Assembly (NCBI GenBank): GCA_902622745.1
Contig: CACNQW010000008.1
Coordinates: 1-39,206, forward strand
DNA: 39,206 bases
From: an uncultured SAR116 cluster alpha proteobacterium
GTDB taxonomy: Bacteria > Pseudomonadota > Alphaproteobacteria > Puniceispirillales > Marisalimonadaceae
Direction of reading: 5' to 3'
Under the pieces are notes generated by a model. That model worked only from the letters and a program-made list of their open reading frames with translations. It was not told the DNA's origin and did not search any database. The position numbers and the translations under genes were made by a program. Positions 7,432-15,785 of this stretch are shown here, piece after piece. The stretch's first letter is position 1, and the number at the start of each line of letters is the position of its first letter.

Positions 7432-7968
7432 ATGTCAGTTACAAATTTGGAAAATAAAAAAAAACTTCCAATTACGCCAAATATCTTACTGAGTTTTTTA
7501 AATGAACATCAAATTTCATTTAAGTTATTTAAACATAAACCTCTAATTTCTGTTGAGGATTCAAAAAGTATTCAAGCATTAGTATTTCCATCTAATAGAT
7601 ATAGTGTTCATATAAAAAACTTATACTTAAGAGATAAAAAGAAAAATAATTATCTAGTCACATGTGAGCAAGACAAAAAAATTGACTTAAAACGTTTAAA
7701 AGAAAAAATTAAATCTGACCGCCTATCTTTTGGTTCGCCTAAAAGATTGTTTCAGAATTTAGGAGTATTACCAGGAGCTGTTTCACCTTTTTGCATGCTT
7801 AATGGTATAAAAAATAAAGTAGATTTTTATTGTGACTTCAATTTAAAAGGTTACAAGAAGATTTTTTTACATCCATTTACATATAACGAAACGATATATA
7901 TGAATTTAGATGATCTTGAAAAATTTTTAAGTAAATATAACATCATCATTAATTGGATTGAATTGTAA
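7432..7968 (+). CDS. YbaK/ProXp-ala type aminoacyl-tRNA deacylase
   Basis: The protein has 178 residues, typical for the free-standing prolyl-tRNA editing protein (PrdX/ProXp-ala). It hydrolyses mischarged Ala-tRNA(Pro) in the cytoplasm and keeps alanine out of proline codons. Seen in the sequence: an N-terminal helix ILLSFLNEHQISFKLFKHKP, the substrate-binding core with a conserved lysine (HIKNLYLRDKKKN), and the family signature LGVLPGAVSPF near residues 122-132. The 142 bp upstream, after the FliT-like gene, contains no gene I can support and no convincing terminator. Only 3 bp separate it from the next gene, so the two are probably cotranscribed. Confidence 0.82.
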   Translation: MSVTNLENKKKLPITPNILLSFLNEHQISFKLFKHKPLISVEDSKSIQALVFPSNRYSVHIKNLYLRDKKKNNYLVTCEQDKKIDLKRLKEKIKSDRLSFGSPKRLFQNLGVLPGAVSPFCMLNGIKNKVDFYCDFNLKGYKKIFLHPFTYNETIYMNLDDLEKFLSKYNIIINWIEL

Positions 7969-7971
7969 TTT

Positions 7972-8322
7972 ATGACATTTATATTTTTAAAAATTTTAGT
8001 AACTGCTAGCATAATTGTCATAGTATCAGAAATAGCAAAAGTAAATGATAAAATAGGTGGTTTAATCGCAGCCATGCCTCTAACTACATTTTTAATTTTA
8101 TTTTGGATGTATTATGAAAATGTTTCTGAAAATAAAATTTCAGCTCATATTAATTATACGCTTGTATATTTAATAGCAACCATACCAATGTTTCTAGTAT
8201 TTCCTTATTGCTTAAATAAATTTGGTTTTTGGAATGCAATTTTTATAAGTATTTTCATTACACTAGTTTCTGTTTTTATAATTCATCTAATTAGTAAAAA
8301 TTTTGATAGTAAAATATTTTAA
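7972..8322 (+). CDS. Small integral membrane protein, DUF3147-like
   Basis: The protein has 116 residues with four hydrophobic membrane segments (about 4-22, 30-46, 58-78 and 85-107). The patterns VSEIAKVNDKIGGLIAAMPLTT and FLILFWMYYEN resemble the DUF3147 family of short inner-membrane proteins, whose function is unknown. It starts 3 bp after the deacylase gene, suggesting one transcript. Family placement is from memory of its sequence pattern. Confidence 0.6.
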   Translation: MTFIFLKILVTASIIVIVSEIAKVNDKIGGLIAAMPLTTFLILFWMYYENVSENKISAHINYTLVYLIATIPMFLVFPYCLNKFGFWNAIFISIFITLVSVFIIHLISKNFDSKIF

Positions 8323-8341
8323 CATTCTATGTTATAATGTT
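8321..8341 (+). promoter_or_regulatory. Extended -10 promoter overlapped by an inverted repeat, upstream of the MGMT gene
   Basis: TGTTATAAT at 8330-8338 is a perfect extended -10 (TGN plus TATAAT), with no good -35 at the right distance. It sits inside the inverted repeat AACATT-N9-AATGTT (8321-8341), which could be an operator. The predicted start near 8345 gives a leader of about 25 bases before the ATG at 8370. Confidence 0.4.
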
Positions 8342-8369
8342 CTAAATTTGGCACGTTAATTGAAGAATT

Positions 8370-8678
8370 ATGAATAAATACAATTTTGACATTGGTACAA
8401 CATTTCAAAAGATAGTTTGGAATGCTATAGCCAATATACCTAAGGGGAAAATTTTGACCTATCAAGAATTAGCTATTGTAATAGGACATCCAAAGAGTTG
8501 CAGAGCTGTTGCTAGCGCTTGTGGTAAAAACCCTTATGTGCCAGAAATACCATGTCATAGGGTTGTTAGAAAAGACGGAAGATTAGGAGGTTATAGTGCT
8601 GAGGGTGGAATTAAAAGAAAAAAATATTTGTTACAAAAAGAAGGACATAAATTTAATAATGACAAAATAATTTTATAA
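8370..8678 (+). CDS. Methylated-DNA--protein-cysteine methyltransferase, single-domain (MGMT/Ogt family)
   Basis: The protein has 102 residues, covering only the C-terminal DNA-binding/active-site domain of the family. It repairs O6-alkylguanine by irreversible transfer of the alkyl group to its own cysteine. Seen: the helix-turn-helix with ILTYQELAIVIGHPKSCRAVASA, the arginine finger in that helix, and the acceptor motif IPCHRVV (Cys62), followed by GRLGGYSAEGGIKRKKYLL. The presence of PCHR rather than PWHR argues for a true methyltransferase and against an alkyltransferase-like (ATL) protein. It lacks the N-terminal domain of Ada/Ogt. An extended -10 promoter lies just upstream. Confidence 0.88.
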   Translation: MNKYNFDIGTTFQKIVWNAIANIPKGKILTYQELAIVIGHPKSCRAVASACGKNPYVPEIPCHRVVRKDGRLGGYSAEGGIKRKKYLLQKEGHKFNNDKIIL

Positions 8679-8709
8679 ATTTGTCGTAAAATATATCAGG
8701 ATATTAATT

Positions 8710-9249
8710 ATGAGTGATAATAAAGATTTAAAAAGCAAGATTTTATTAATGAGACAAAAAAATTTTGGTGAAATAGAAAATGAAGCTAATGAAAAAAATG
8801 ATAATGAAAAACTTATTGATTCTAAACCTAATAATGAAGAAGCTAATACTGAACTTGATCAAAATAAAGATGATATTAATGAAAATAAAGTTAAAGAAGA
8901 TATGCAGTATGATATAAGCACGGATATATCTGAGTTAAAAGAAAATCTTAATAAAGTTGCTAAAACAAATGAAAAAGCCTTTGATTTACTTGCTAAGAAG
9001 TTTAATGAGTCTGTTGAGGTCATTTTAGAATTGACACAAAGAGTAGAAAAATTAGAAACAGTCTCAAAATTACAATCTATGCAGGAAAGTGTTAAAAAGA
9101 TAGAAGATAAGCCTAGTCAAAAAGGTCTTAAGTTTTTTTTGTTTCTATTATTTGTTGCTGGTATATCATATCTTTTCTATAAATTTAAAATTGATATTAG
9201 TGTTATAAAAGATATAAGTAAGGATTTTCTAACAATTCTTGGAAAGTAA
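8710..9249 (+). CDS. Unrecognised coiled-coil protein with C-terminal membrane anchor
   Basis: I do not recognise a family. The 179 residues are: a short basic start (KDLKSKILLMRQKNF), a very acidic, Asn/Glu/Asp-rich low-complexity stretch (about 18-70), a coiled-coil-like region (about 75-130, SELKENLNKVAKTNEKAFDL and VEKLETVSKLQSM), and one membrane helix near the C-terminus (about 140-160, FFLFLLFVAGISYLFYKF) followed by a short tail. There is no N-terminal signal, so most of the protein should be cytoplasmic. AGGA precedes the ATG by 11 bases. It ends 1 bp before the convergent DUF3126 gene. A scaffold or polar-organisation role is conceivable but unsupported. Confidence 0.65.
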   Translation: MSDNKDLKSKILLMRQKNFGEIENEANEKNDNEKLIDSKPNNEEANTELDQNKDDINENKVKEDMQYDISTDISELKENLNKVAKTNEKAFDLLAKKFNESVEVILELTQRVEKLETVSKLQSMQESVKKIEDKPSQKGLKFFLFLLFVAGISYLFYKFKIDISVIKDISKDFLTILGK

Positions 9250-9250
9250 T

Positions 9251-9463
9251 TTAATTTTCAAGGTCTTCACTTAAAATAGTCATGTTAAATTGAAAACATG
9301 TCTCACCATCTTCATCATCTTCAAAAACTACACCAATAAATTCATCTTCAATAAAAACTTCTGCAGAGTCGTCTTTATTTGCTCTACCTTCAATTTTGAT
9401 TTTTTTATTATTAAACTTTTGTTTAAAAAAACTTTCTATTTTTTTTAGTGTAATTCTATCCAT
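9251..9463 (-). CDS. DUF3126 family protein
   Basis: The protein has 70 residues, near the full length of this small family, which is essentially confined to Alphaproteobacteria and has no known function. The conserved core KDDSAEVFIEDEFIGVVFED is followed by DEDGETCFQF and the ending MTILSEDLEN. It follows the DUF2794 gene after 2 bp and shares its transcript. Confidence 0.85.
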   Translation of the reverse strand: MDRITLKKIESFFKQKFNNKKIKIEGRANKDDSAEVFIEDEFIGVVFEDDEDGETCFQFNMTILSEDLEN

Positions 9464-9465
9464 GG

Positions 9466-9816
9466 CTACCCTTTTTTATTTTTATGAAAAAACTCAAATT
9501 TTTTATCTAATCTATTTAAAATTTTTGAAAGTGATACGTTAGTCTCAACTATTTTTTGTTTATATATTATACTAAAATCAAATAAAAGTTTACTCTTAAC
9601 ATTGGTTTTTTTCTCTATTTGGAATAAAGGTTTATCAAAAGTACTTCTAAAAAAAGAAAATATAACTTTTTGTTTAATATGATCAATTGAATAATCCCTG
9701 CAAACCCCTGAAGAAACTTGTTTACTATAAGTTTGTAATATTATTTGTAATTCTGTTTTTGAAAAAAATACTTTGTCTTTATTATAATTAGTAGCTTTTG
9801 ATATAATTAGTTGCAT
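9466..9816 (-). CDS. DUF2794 family protein
   Basis: The protein has 116 residues. The pattern FSKTELQIILQTYSKQVSSG, then CRDYSIDHIKQKVIFSFFR, then PLFQIEKK, and finally LSKILNRLDKKFEFF matches the alphaproteobacterial DUF2794 family of unknown function. It is first in a two-gene unit with DUF3126 and diverges from the YfgM-like/bamB/der operon. Confidence 0.8.
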   Translation of the reverse strand: MQLIISKATNYNKDKVFFSKTELQIILQTYSKQVSSGVCRDYSIDHIKQKVIFSFFRSTFDKPLFQIEKKTNVKSKLLFDFSIIYKQKIVETNVSLSKILNRLDKKFEFFHKNKKG

Positions 9817-9854
9817 AATTCAGCTGTTCCACATATAAGTATTCTAGAAATCTA

Positions 9855-9863
9855 TGATATATT
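9855..9863 (+). promoter_or_regulatory. Possible extended -10 promoter for the YfgM-like/bamB/der operon
   Basis: TGATATATT matches TGN plus a TATATT -10 box in the 85-bp divergent gap. No good -35 is visible. The predicted start near 9870 would give a leader of about 30 bases before the ATG at 9902. Weak call in AT-rich DNA. Confidence 0.3.
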
Positions 9864-9901
9864 TATCAAGTATTTAACTCTTAATTTTGCTAGGTAATAC
9901 A

Positions 9902-10543
9902 ATGGCTGATATTTTTGATGAAGTTTCTGAAGATTTAAGGAAAGATCAATATAAGCAAATTTGGCTAAAATATAAGAAATTTATTATTTCTTTCATTTTA
10001 ATTTTTGTCGTGTCTATTTCAGCATTTAAATATATAGAATATTATCAGGAAAAAAAAAGAATGGAGATAGCTGCTCTTTATTTTGATGGTGTTCAAGAGA
10101 TAGAAAATAAAAACTTAGAAAAAGCTGAAGTTATATTTAAGAAAATTATAGAAAATGCTGATATAGGTTATACCGTATTATCATATTTTAAACTAGCAAA
10201 TATAAATTTTAATAAAAAAGATTTCCAATCCATGGAAAGTAATTATGACAAAATTATTGGCTTAAAAAAAATAAATAAAGCCTATAAAGAATTTGCTTTG
10301 ATACTTAAAATTACAAATTCACCAAATATTACAAAAGATGAGAAAATTAAATTTTTAAAACCATTTTTAACTAGTCCAAGTGAACTTCAGCCAATTGCTT
10401 CCGAATTAGAGATTTTATATTTGATTGAAAATAAGAAAATGAAAACCGCAGAAAACAAATTAGAAGAGCTTTTGAAACAAAAAAATATATCTAATAATCA
10501 AAAAAATAGGTTAAGTATTATAGATGAAATTTATTTTAAATAA
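9902..10543 (+). CDS. YfgM-like membrane-anchored tetratricopeptide protein
   Basis: The protein has 213 residues from the ATG at 9902; an in-frame TTG at 9887 is a less likely start. It has a short cytoplasmic N-terminus (MADIFDEVSEDLRKDQYKQI), one membrane helix (about 27-46), then a periplasmic helical domain of degenerate TPRs (YFDGVQEIENKNLEKAEVIF and following). This is the layout of the YfgM/TPR_21 family. In E. coli YfgM associates with the Sec translocon and periplasmic chaperones, and its gene lies just before bamB and der, exactly as here. The 3' end overlaps bamB by 20 bp. Confidence 0.75.
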   Translation: MADIFDEVSEDLRKDQYKQIWLKYKKFIISFILIFVVSISAFKYIEYYQEKKRMEIAALYFDGVQEIENKNLEKAEVIFKKIIENADIGYTVLSYFKLANINFNKKDFQSMESNYDKIIGLKKINKAYKEFALILKITNSPNITKDEKIKFLKPFLTSPSELQPIASELEILYLIENKKMKTAENKLEELLKQKNISNNQKNRLSIIDEIYFK

Positions 10544-11843
10544 TAAAAAATTGGTTTCAAAATCCTTTATTACAATTTTATTCCTGTTTATCTTTTCTTG
10601 CACTGATGAAGAAACCAGACCTTTTGTAGGAAAAAATATAAATATACATAAATTGAATAAATCTATGGCTTCAAGTGATTTTATTGTAAATATTAATCAA
10701 GTCACAACAAATGATCATTGGATGCAAAAGGGCGGAAACCATACTCATTTGTTTCCGAATGTTAATCTTAAATTTCCCTTAGAAAAAATTTTTTCCAAAA
10801 ACACAGATCAAGAAATATCAAACAAATATTTTAGTTTAGCAAATCCTGTTGCAGATGAAAAAAATATATACATTTTAAGCACTGATGGAAATATTAGATC
10901 AATAAATAACCAAAATTTTAAGGTAAATTGGAAGAAAAAAATCTTTTCTGATCAATACGATTTTCCTAATGTAGGCTCAATTGTTGTAAAAATAAATAGT
11001 GATGACATATATGTCCATAATGGTGGAAATTTAATATTTGGATTAAGTAAAAAAAATGGAAATGTCAAATGGAAATTTAAAAACGACTTCCCTTTTAGAG
11101 GTAATATTTCAATAAATGATAATTATTTATTAGCAAATGATTACAATAATAACTTACTGACATTTTTAGAAAATAAATTGATTTGGAAAAAAAAATTAGG
11201 CCAGGGTGAAAATGTCATATTTACAAATATTAGACCCATAATTCATAATAACAAAGTTATTAACCCTGCCTTTAATGGCTTGTTTCATATTTTGAATATA
11301 AGTGATGGAAAACTAATATTCTCAGATTATCTTCAACCAAACAAAAAAATGGCAAAAATTTTTAGAAATAATGATATTATTGCAAATCCTATTATATCAA
11401 ATAATAAAATGTATATTGTTTCTCATTCAGGAACACTAGCATCTTATGATTTAAAAAAATCAAAACTTTTATGGTCAGTACAAATTGGAGGAGGGAATAC
11501 TCCAATTTTATCAGGAAATAGTTTATTTCTGATAGATAATAATAATATTTTATACGCTATAAATAGTAATAATGGAAAAATTAAATGGATGAAACAATTT
11601 GATTTAAATATAAAAGATGGGTTTTATTTTAAGGATGTTAAAAAAATTAATTTTAAAGGGCCTTTTTTGATTGATAACAAATTGACATTATTTTCGAGTG
11701 ATGGATATTTAAAATTAATAGATCCTATGAATGGCAATCATATAGAAACTAAACGTTTTGATTTATTAGGAGCCGAACCAATATTTGTAAAAAATAAGTT
11801 GATAATCATCACATCTGATGGTTATTTAAAAGTATATCAATAA
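10524..11843 (+). CDS. bamB: Outer membrane assembly lipoprotein BamB (PQQ-like beta-propeller)
   Basis: The protein has 439 residues. The N-terminus is a lipoprotein signal: a basic start, a hydrophobic run, and a lipobox ending in Cys26 (LFIFSC), so the mature protein should be acylated and placed on the inner face of the outer membrane. The rest is a series of beta-propeller blades with PQQ-type repeats (for example YILSTDGNIRSIN, YDLKKSKLLWSVQIGG, YAINSNNGKIKWMKQF, LTLFSSDGYLKLIDP). BamB supports the BAM complex in inserting beta-barrel proteins. It overlaps the YfgM-like gene by 20 bp and is followed by der after 11 bp, the usual order. It is somewhat longer than E. coli BamB (about 390) owing to an N-terminal linker. 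Confidence 0.88.
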   Translation: MKFILNNKKLVSKSFITILFLFIFSCTDEETRPFVGKNINIHKLNKSMASSDFIVNINQVTTNDHWMQKGGNHTHLFPNVNLKFPLEKIFSKNTDQEISNKYFSLANPVADEKNIYILSTDGNIRSINNQNFKVNWKKKIFSDQYDFPNVGSIVVKINSDDIYVHNGGNLIFGLSKKNGNVKWKFKNDFPFRGNISINDNYLLANDYNNNLLTFLENKLIWKKKLGQGENVIFTNIRPIIHNNKVINPAFNGLFHILNISDGKLIFSDYLQPNKKMAKIFRNNDIIANPIISNNKMYIVSHSGTLASYDLKKSKLLWSVQIGGGNTPILSGNSLFLIDNNNILYAINSNNGKIKWMKQFDLNIKDGFYFKDVKKINFKGPFLIDNKLTLFSSDGYLKLIDPMNGNHIETKRFDLLGAEPIFVKNKLIIITSDGYLKVYQ

Positions 11844-11854
11844 TTTAAGTTTTT

Positions 11855-13195
11855 ATGTTTAATATAGCTATTTTTGGTAGACCTAATGTAGGTAAATCAA
11901 CATTATTCAATGCTCTTGTAGGAAAAAGAAAAGCAATAGTTTCAAACATCAGTGGTGTAACGGTTGACAGAAATTATGGATTTGTAGAACTTAATAATAT
12001 TTGTTTTAATCTCATTGATACTGCTGGAATTATAAATGAAGCAAAAAATGATGATGGTTTAACAATTCAAACTTTGAAGGCAGTTAAAGATGCAGACTTA
12101 GTTTTTTTTGTAACTGATTTTTCTACAGGAATTTTACCACATGACTTCGAATTAAGTTCTATTTTAAGAAAAACAAAAAAAAATGTTATCCACTTAGTAA
12201 ATAAATCTGATGTAAAAAAAAGTAATTTTTCTGATAAAGATGCAATAAGAATTGGTTTTAAAGATATTATACATGTGTCATCAGAACATAAAAAGGGTTT
12301 TGATGATATATATCATTCACTAATAAAAATTGAAAATTTTAAATATAGTCAAAACTTAATTGCTACAAAAAACAACAATAGTCATAAAATAAATATTTCA
12401 TTTATTGGGAAACCAAATTCCGGTAAATCATCTTTAATTAATACAATATTAGGTAATAAAAGGTTAGTTACTGGTCCAAAAGCTGGTTTGACAAGAGATA
12501 TTATTCAAATACCTTTCGCATTTATGAATAACAATTTCTTATTAATAGATACTGCAGGCATTAGAAAAAAATCAAGGGTTAATGATTATCTTGAAAAACA
12601 AAGTGTAACTAAAAGCATGTTAGCTATAAGAATATCAGATATAGTAATTTTGGTATTAGATTCAAAAGAGAAATTAAATAAACAAGATTTAATTTTAGCT
12701 AAAAGAGCATTAGATTATGGGAAATCTATTGTTATTGCTTTGAATAAATGGGACTTAATTGAGGATAAAATAAATTTAAAAAAGTATTTTAGTGAAAAAA
12801 TTAAAATTTCTTTATCTCAATTAAATGATGTAAAAATTTTACCAACATCTTGTATTAAAATTTATGGCATAGAAAAACTGCTTGAAAATATAATAGATAT
12901 CTATAAATGTTCTCAAAATAGAATATCAACGTCAGATTTAAATAAATGGTTTAAGTTTCTTTCAGAAAAACATCCAGCACCTATGGTTAGAGGAAAAAAA
13001 AACTCATTAAAATACATCTCTCAGGTTGATGTTTTGCCGCCTCGTTTTATAGTATTCTGTTCATACCCTAACGAAATTCCTTTATCATATATAAAATATA
13101 TTAAAAAAAATTTGAAAAATAAATTTAATTTTTCAGGTGTAAATATAGTGATTAACCTTAAGAAAACTCTTAATCCATTTATAAATCAAAAGTAA
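11855..13195 (+). CDS. der: Ribosome biogenesis GTPase Der (EngA)
   Basis: The protein has 446 residues with two tandem G domains and a C-terminal KH-like domain, which is unique to Der. It acts in 50S subunit maturation. First G domain: GRPNVGKS (8-15), DTAG (55-58), NKSD (116-119). Second G domain: GKPNSGKS (185-192), DTAG (232-235), NKWD near 295. The KH-like domain (about 350-446) contains HPAPMVRGKKNSLKYISQ. The third gene of the yfgM-like-bamB-der unit. Its 3' end overlaps the convergent SDR gene by 17 bp, with no terminator visible. Confidence 0.97.
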   Translation: MFNIAIFGRPNVGKSTLFNALVGKRKAIVSNISGVTVDRNYGFVELNNICFNLIDTAGIINEAKNDDGLTIQTLKAVKDADLVFFVTDFSTGILPHDFELSSILRKTKKNVIHLVNKSDVKKSNFSDKDAIRIGFKDIIHVSSEHKKGFDDIYHSLIKIENFKYSQNLIATKNNNSHKINISFIGKPNSGKSSLINTILGNKRLVTGPKAGLTRDIIQIPFAFMNNNFLLIDTAGIRKKSRVNDYLEKQSVTKSMLAIRISDIVILVLDSKEKLNKQDLILAKRALDYGKSIVIALNKWDLIEDKINLKKYFSEKIKISLSQLNDVKILPTSCIKIYGIEKLLENIIDIYKCSQNRISTSDLNKWFKFLSEKHPAPMVRGKKNSLKYISQVDVLPPRFIVFCSYPNEIPLSYIKYIKKNLKNKFNFSGVNIVINLKKTLNPFINQK

Positions 13196-13880
13196 ATATA
13201 TTATTTGGCATTGTTTTATTTAATATAGAAAACAATTTTTCAGCTGCGTCAGTAGGTGTTTGATTTTTTTTTTCATTTTCACCAGGCATCGCAGCTTTTC
13301 TAAGCTTCGTATTAATAGGTTTAGGTCGAAAAATATATACTTTTACATTTGTTTTTTTGTTTTCTAAATGCCAGCTAAAAATCATTTGTTCTAATGCAGC
13401 TTTTGATACTGAGTACGCACCCCAAAACGGTTTTGGATGTTTTGTTAATTTAGACGAAATTACACATAATTTACCATTTTTACTTTCTTTAAGACTCAAT
13501 TCAAGTGACCTTAACAGTCTAAAATTTGCAATCAAATTAGTATTTAAAACAGCCTCGAATTCTTTAGGTTCTTGATGACACAATGGAGATAGAGTTCCAA
13601 GAATTGCAGCATTCATGACTAACAAATCTAGTTTCTTATAATTTTTAAAAACTTCATGCCCTAATTTATTTATTCCATTATAATCATTAAGATCAAGATT
13701 AATTATTGTTGATGAACCGTTTATTTCTTTTATTTTATCATATAAATAATTTAGTTTATTTTCATTTCTGCCATGAATCAAAACATGATAGCCATTTTTT
13801 GATAAATGAATTGACAATTCTTTTCCTAATCCAGAAGTAGATCCAGAAATAAGAGCAATTTTTTTATTCGAATAATTCAT
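13179..13880 (-). CDS. Short-chain dehydrogenase/reductase (SDR) family protein
   Basis: The protein has 233 residues with a classical SDR Rossmann fold. It has the nucleotide-binding SGSTSGLGKEL (about 12-22), the NAA motif in VMNAAILG, an active-site Ser (LCVISSK) and YxxxK (YSVSKAAL). The Asn/Arg after the second strand (HGRN) suggests NADP(H). Substrate unknown. An SDR directly downstream of purF is a conserved alphaproteobacterial arrangement. It overlaps purF by 17 bp and the convergent der by 17 bp, and is the last gene of the rpsF-to-SDR transcript. Confidence 0.88.
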   Translation of the reverse strand: MNYSNKKIALISGSTSGLGKELSIHLSKNGYHVLIHGRNENKLNYLYDKIKEINGSSTIINLDLNDYNGINKLGHEVFKNYKKLDLLVMNAAILGTLSPLCHQEPKEFEAVLNTNLIANFRLLRSLELSLKESKNGKLCVISSKLTKHPKPFWGAYSVSKAALEQMIFSWHLENKKTNVKVYIFRPKPINTKLRKAAMPGENEKKNQTPTDAAEKLFSILNKTMPNNIFTFDL

Positions 13881-15273
13881 TTTTAAAATTTTGTATTTCT
13901 TCTACATTAATTGGATAGTCACCAGTAAAACAATGATCAGCAAATTGTGGATTTTCACTATTTCTATTTTTGTATCCCATTGCTTTATATGTACCTTTTA
14001 ATGAAAGAAAAAAGAGTGATTTAGCACCAACAATCTTAGTCATTTCATCTAAAGTATAATTTGATGCCATTAATTCTTTATGTTTTGGTGTATCGATACC
14101 GTAAAAATCTGGAAATTTGATTGGTGGACATGTTATTCCTAAATGAACTTCTCTTGCACCTGCTTCATAAACCATATTTACTATTTTACTTGCGGTTGTT
14201 CCTCGAACTATTGAGTCATCAATGAGAATTACTTTTTTATTTTTTATACATGATTTATTTACACTATGTTTAAGTTTAACACCAAGTTGTCTTATATTTT
14301 GCGTTGGTTCAATAAAAGTTCTTCCTACGTAATGACTTCTAATTATACCAAGCTCAAATGGTATATTTGATTTTTGCGAAAATCCTATTGCCGCCGAAAC
14401 ACCAGAGTCTGGAATAGGAACAATTACATCAGCATTAACTTTATTTTCTATTGCAAGTTGTTCTCCTAATTTCTTTCTATATGTATATACTGTTTTTCCA
14501 TCTATAATACTATCAGGACTTGCGAAATAAATTCGTTCAAATATACAAGGTCTTGCATTATATTTTTTAAATGGTTTAAAAGATTGAACATGGCTTTGTT
14601 CAATAGAAATTATTTCTCCATTTTCTACATCTCTTATATATTTAGCGCCAATTATATCAAGTGCGCAAGTTTCAGAAGTTAAAACATATGATCCATTTAA
14701 TGACCCTAAAACAAGTGGACGTATTCCAAAAGGATCTCTTACTCCTATAAGTTTTTTATTTGTTAAAATAACTAATGAGTACGCTCCTTTAATTTTATTT
14801 AAAGCATCAATTAATTTATTTACGAGTTTTTTTTGTCGTGAACGTGCTACTAATTGTAAAATTAACTCTGTATCTGAAGTTGTTTGAAAAATTGCACCTT
14901 TAGATACTAATTCTTTTTTTAGAGAATATGTATTTGTTAAATTTCCATTATGTGCACATGCAAAACCACCTATAGAAAGATTTGCAAATAAAGGTTGTAA
15001 ATTTTCAGCTTTAGACTCTCCAGTTGTCGAATATCTAACATGACCTATTGCATTTCTTCCAGGTAAATTTGAAAGAATTTCATTATTATTAAAATTATCG
15101 CCAACAAGACCTTGTTTTCTTATATTATAAAATTTTTTTCCATCATAAGAAACAATCCCAGCACCTTCTTGACCTCTATGTTGAAGAGAATGAAGGCCAA
15201 GTGTGGTTAAAACTGAAGCTTCTTCTGCATCAAAAATACCGAAAACACCACATTCTTCTTTTAATTTTGTCAT
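13864..15273 (-). CDS. purF: Amidophosphoribosyltransferase PurF
   Basis: The protein has 469 residues, normal length. It catalyses the first committed step of purine synthesis: PRPP plus glutamine gives 5-phosphoribosylamine. A short propeptide (MTKLKEE) precedes the catalytic N-terminal cysteine (CGVFG). The glutaminase domain shows HSLQHRGQEGAGI and CAHNGNLTN. The phosphoribosyltransferase domain carries the PRPP loop VILIDDSIVRGTT. CICP-type cysteines typical of Fe-S PurF are partly visible (ITCPPIKFPDFYG). It lies 20 bp downstream of cvpA, as in many proteobacteria. Confidence 0.97.
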   Translation of the reverse strand: MTKLKEECGVFGIFDAEEASVLTTLGLHSLQHRGQEGAGIVSYDGKKFYNIRKQGLVGDNFNNNEILSNLPGRNAIGHVRYSTTGESKAENLQPLFANLSIGGFACAHNGNLTNTYSLKKELVSKGAIFQTTSDTELILQLVARSRQKKLVNKLIDALNKIKGAYSLVILTNKKLIGVRDPFGIRPLVLGSLNGSYVLTSETCALDIIGAKYIRDVENGEIISIEQSHVQSFKPFKKYNARPCIFERIYFASPDSIIDGKTVYTYRKKLGEQLAIENKVNADVIVPIPDSGVSAAIGFSQKSNIPFELGIIRSHYVGRTFIEPTQNIRQLGVKLKHSVNKSCIKNKKVILIDDSIVRGTTASKIVNMVYEAGAREVHLGITCPPIKFPDFYGIDTPKHKELMASNYTLDEMTKIVGAKSLFFLSLKGTYKAMGYKNRNSENPQFADHCFTGDYPINVEEIQNFKNELFE

Positions 15274-15293
15274 TAAATCCTCAAAAAATTACC

Positions 15294-15785
15294 TTAAATA
15301 AAATTAATTATTTTTTCTATAACTTTAATTGAATATATTTTAATAGGCTCAAAAAATAAGGAACTTTTTAAAAAAGGTGGGAAGTCCTTAGTTGTATGAA
15401 ACAAATAAATTATTCCTGATGTACTTAGTAAAATTAAAAACAACCCTTTTGCAAAACCAAATATTGATCCAAAAATATTATTTATAAAACTGCTATTAAT
15501 CATGTTATTTAAATCACCAAAAAAATAAAAAATTATTAATTTTAGAATTATGAAATTAAATAAAAACAAGATAAAAAATGTTATTATTGAAACAATAATG
15601 TTTATGTCTATAAAGTTAGAAACTATTAATTTATTCATGATTAAAAAAGAAAAAAATATAGATAAAGTCCAAATAAAAAAATTAAAAAACTCTTTAATAA
15701 AACCATTATTTAAGCCAATTATTGATGTTATTAATAGTAAAATTAGAATGATCCAATCTACAAAATTAAGGTTTAAAAACTCCAT
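15294..15785 (-). CDS. cvpA: CvpA family inner membrane protein
   Basis: The protein has 163 residues with four hydrophobic segments. The opening LNFVDWIILILLLITSIIG and the NNGFIKEFFNF motif are typical of CvpA, followed by the G..FGFAKGLFLILL helix. E. coli CvpA is needed for colicin V production and for envelope stress or bile resistance; its molecular function is unclear. It overlaps mlaF by one base (TAATG), so translation is probably coupled, and is followed by purF. Confidence 0.85.
   Translation of the reverse strand: MEFLNLNFVDWIILILLLITSIIGLNNGFIKEFFNFFIWTLSIFFSFLIMNKLIVSNFIDINIIVSIITFFILFLFNFIILKLIIFYFFGDLNNMINSSFINNIFGSIFGFAKGLFLILLSTSGIIYLFHTTKDFPPFLKSSLFFEPIKIYSIKVIEKIINFI

Noticed and set aside
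8349-8364. TGGCACG-N4-TTGAA upstream of the MGMT gene, resembling a sigma-54 promoter
   Set aside because: The -24 half is perfect but the essential GC of the -12 element reads GA, and the predicted transcript start would fall after the ATG at 8370.
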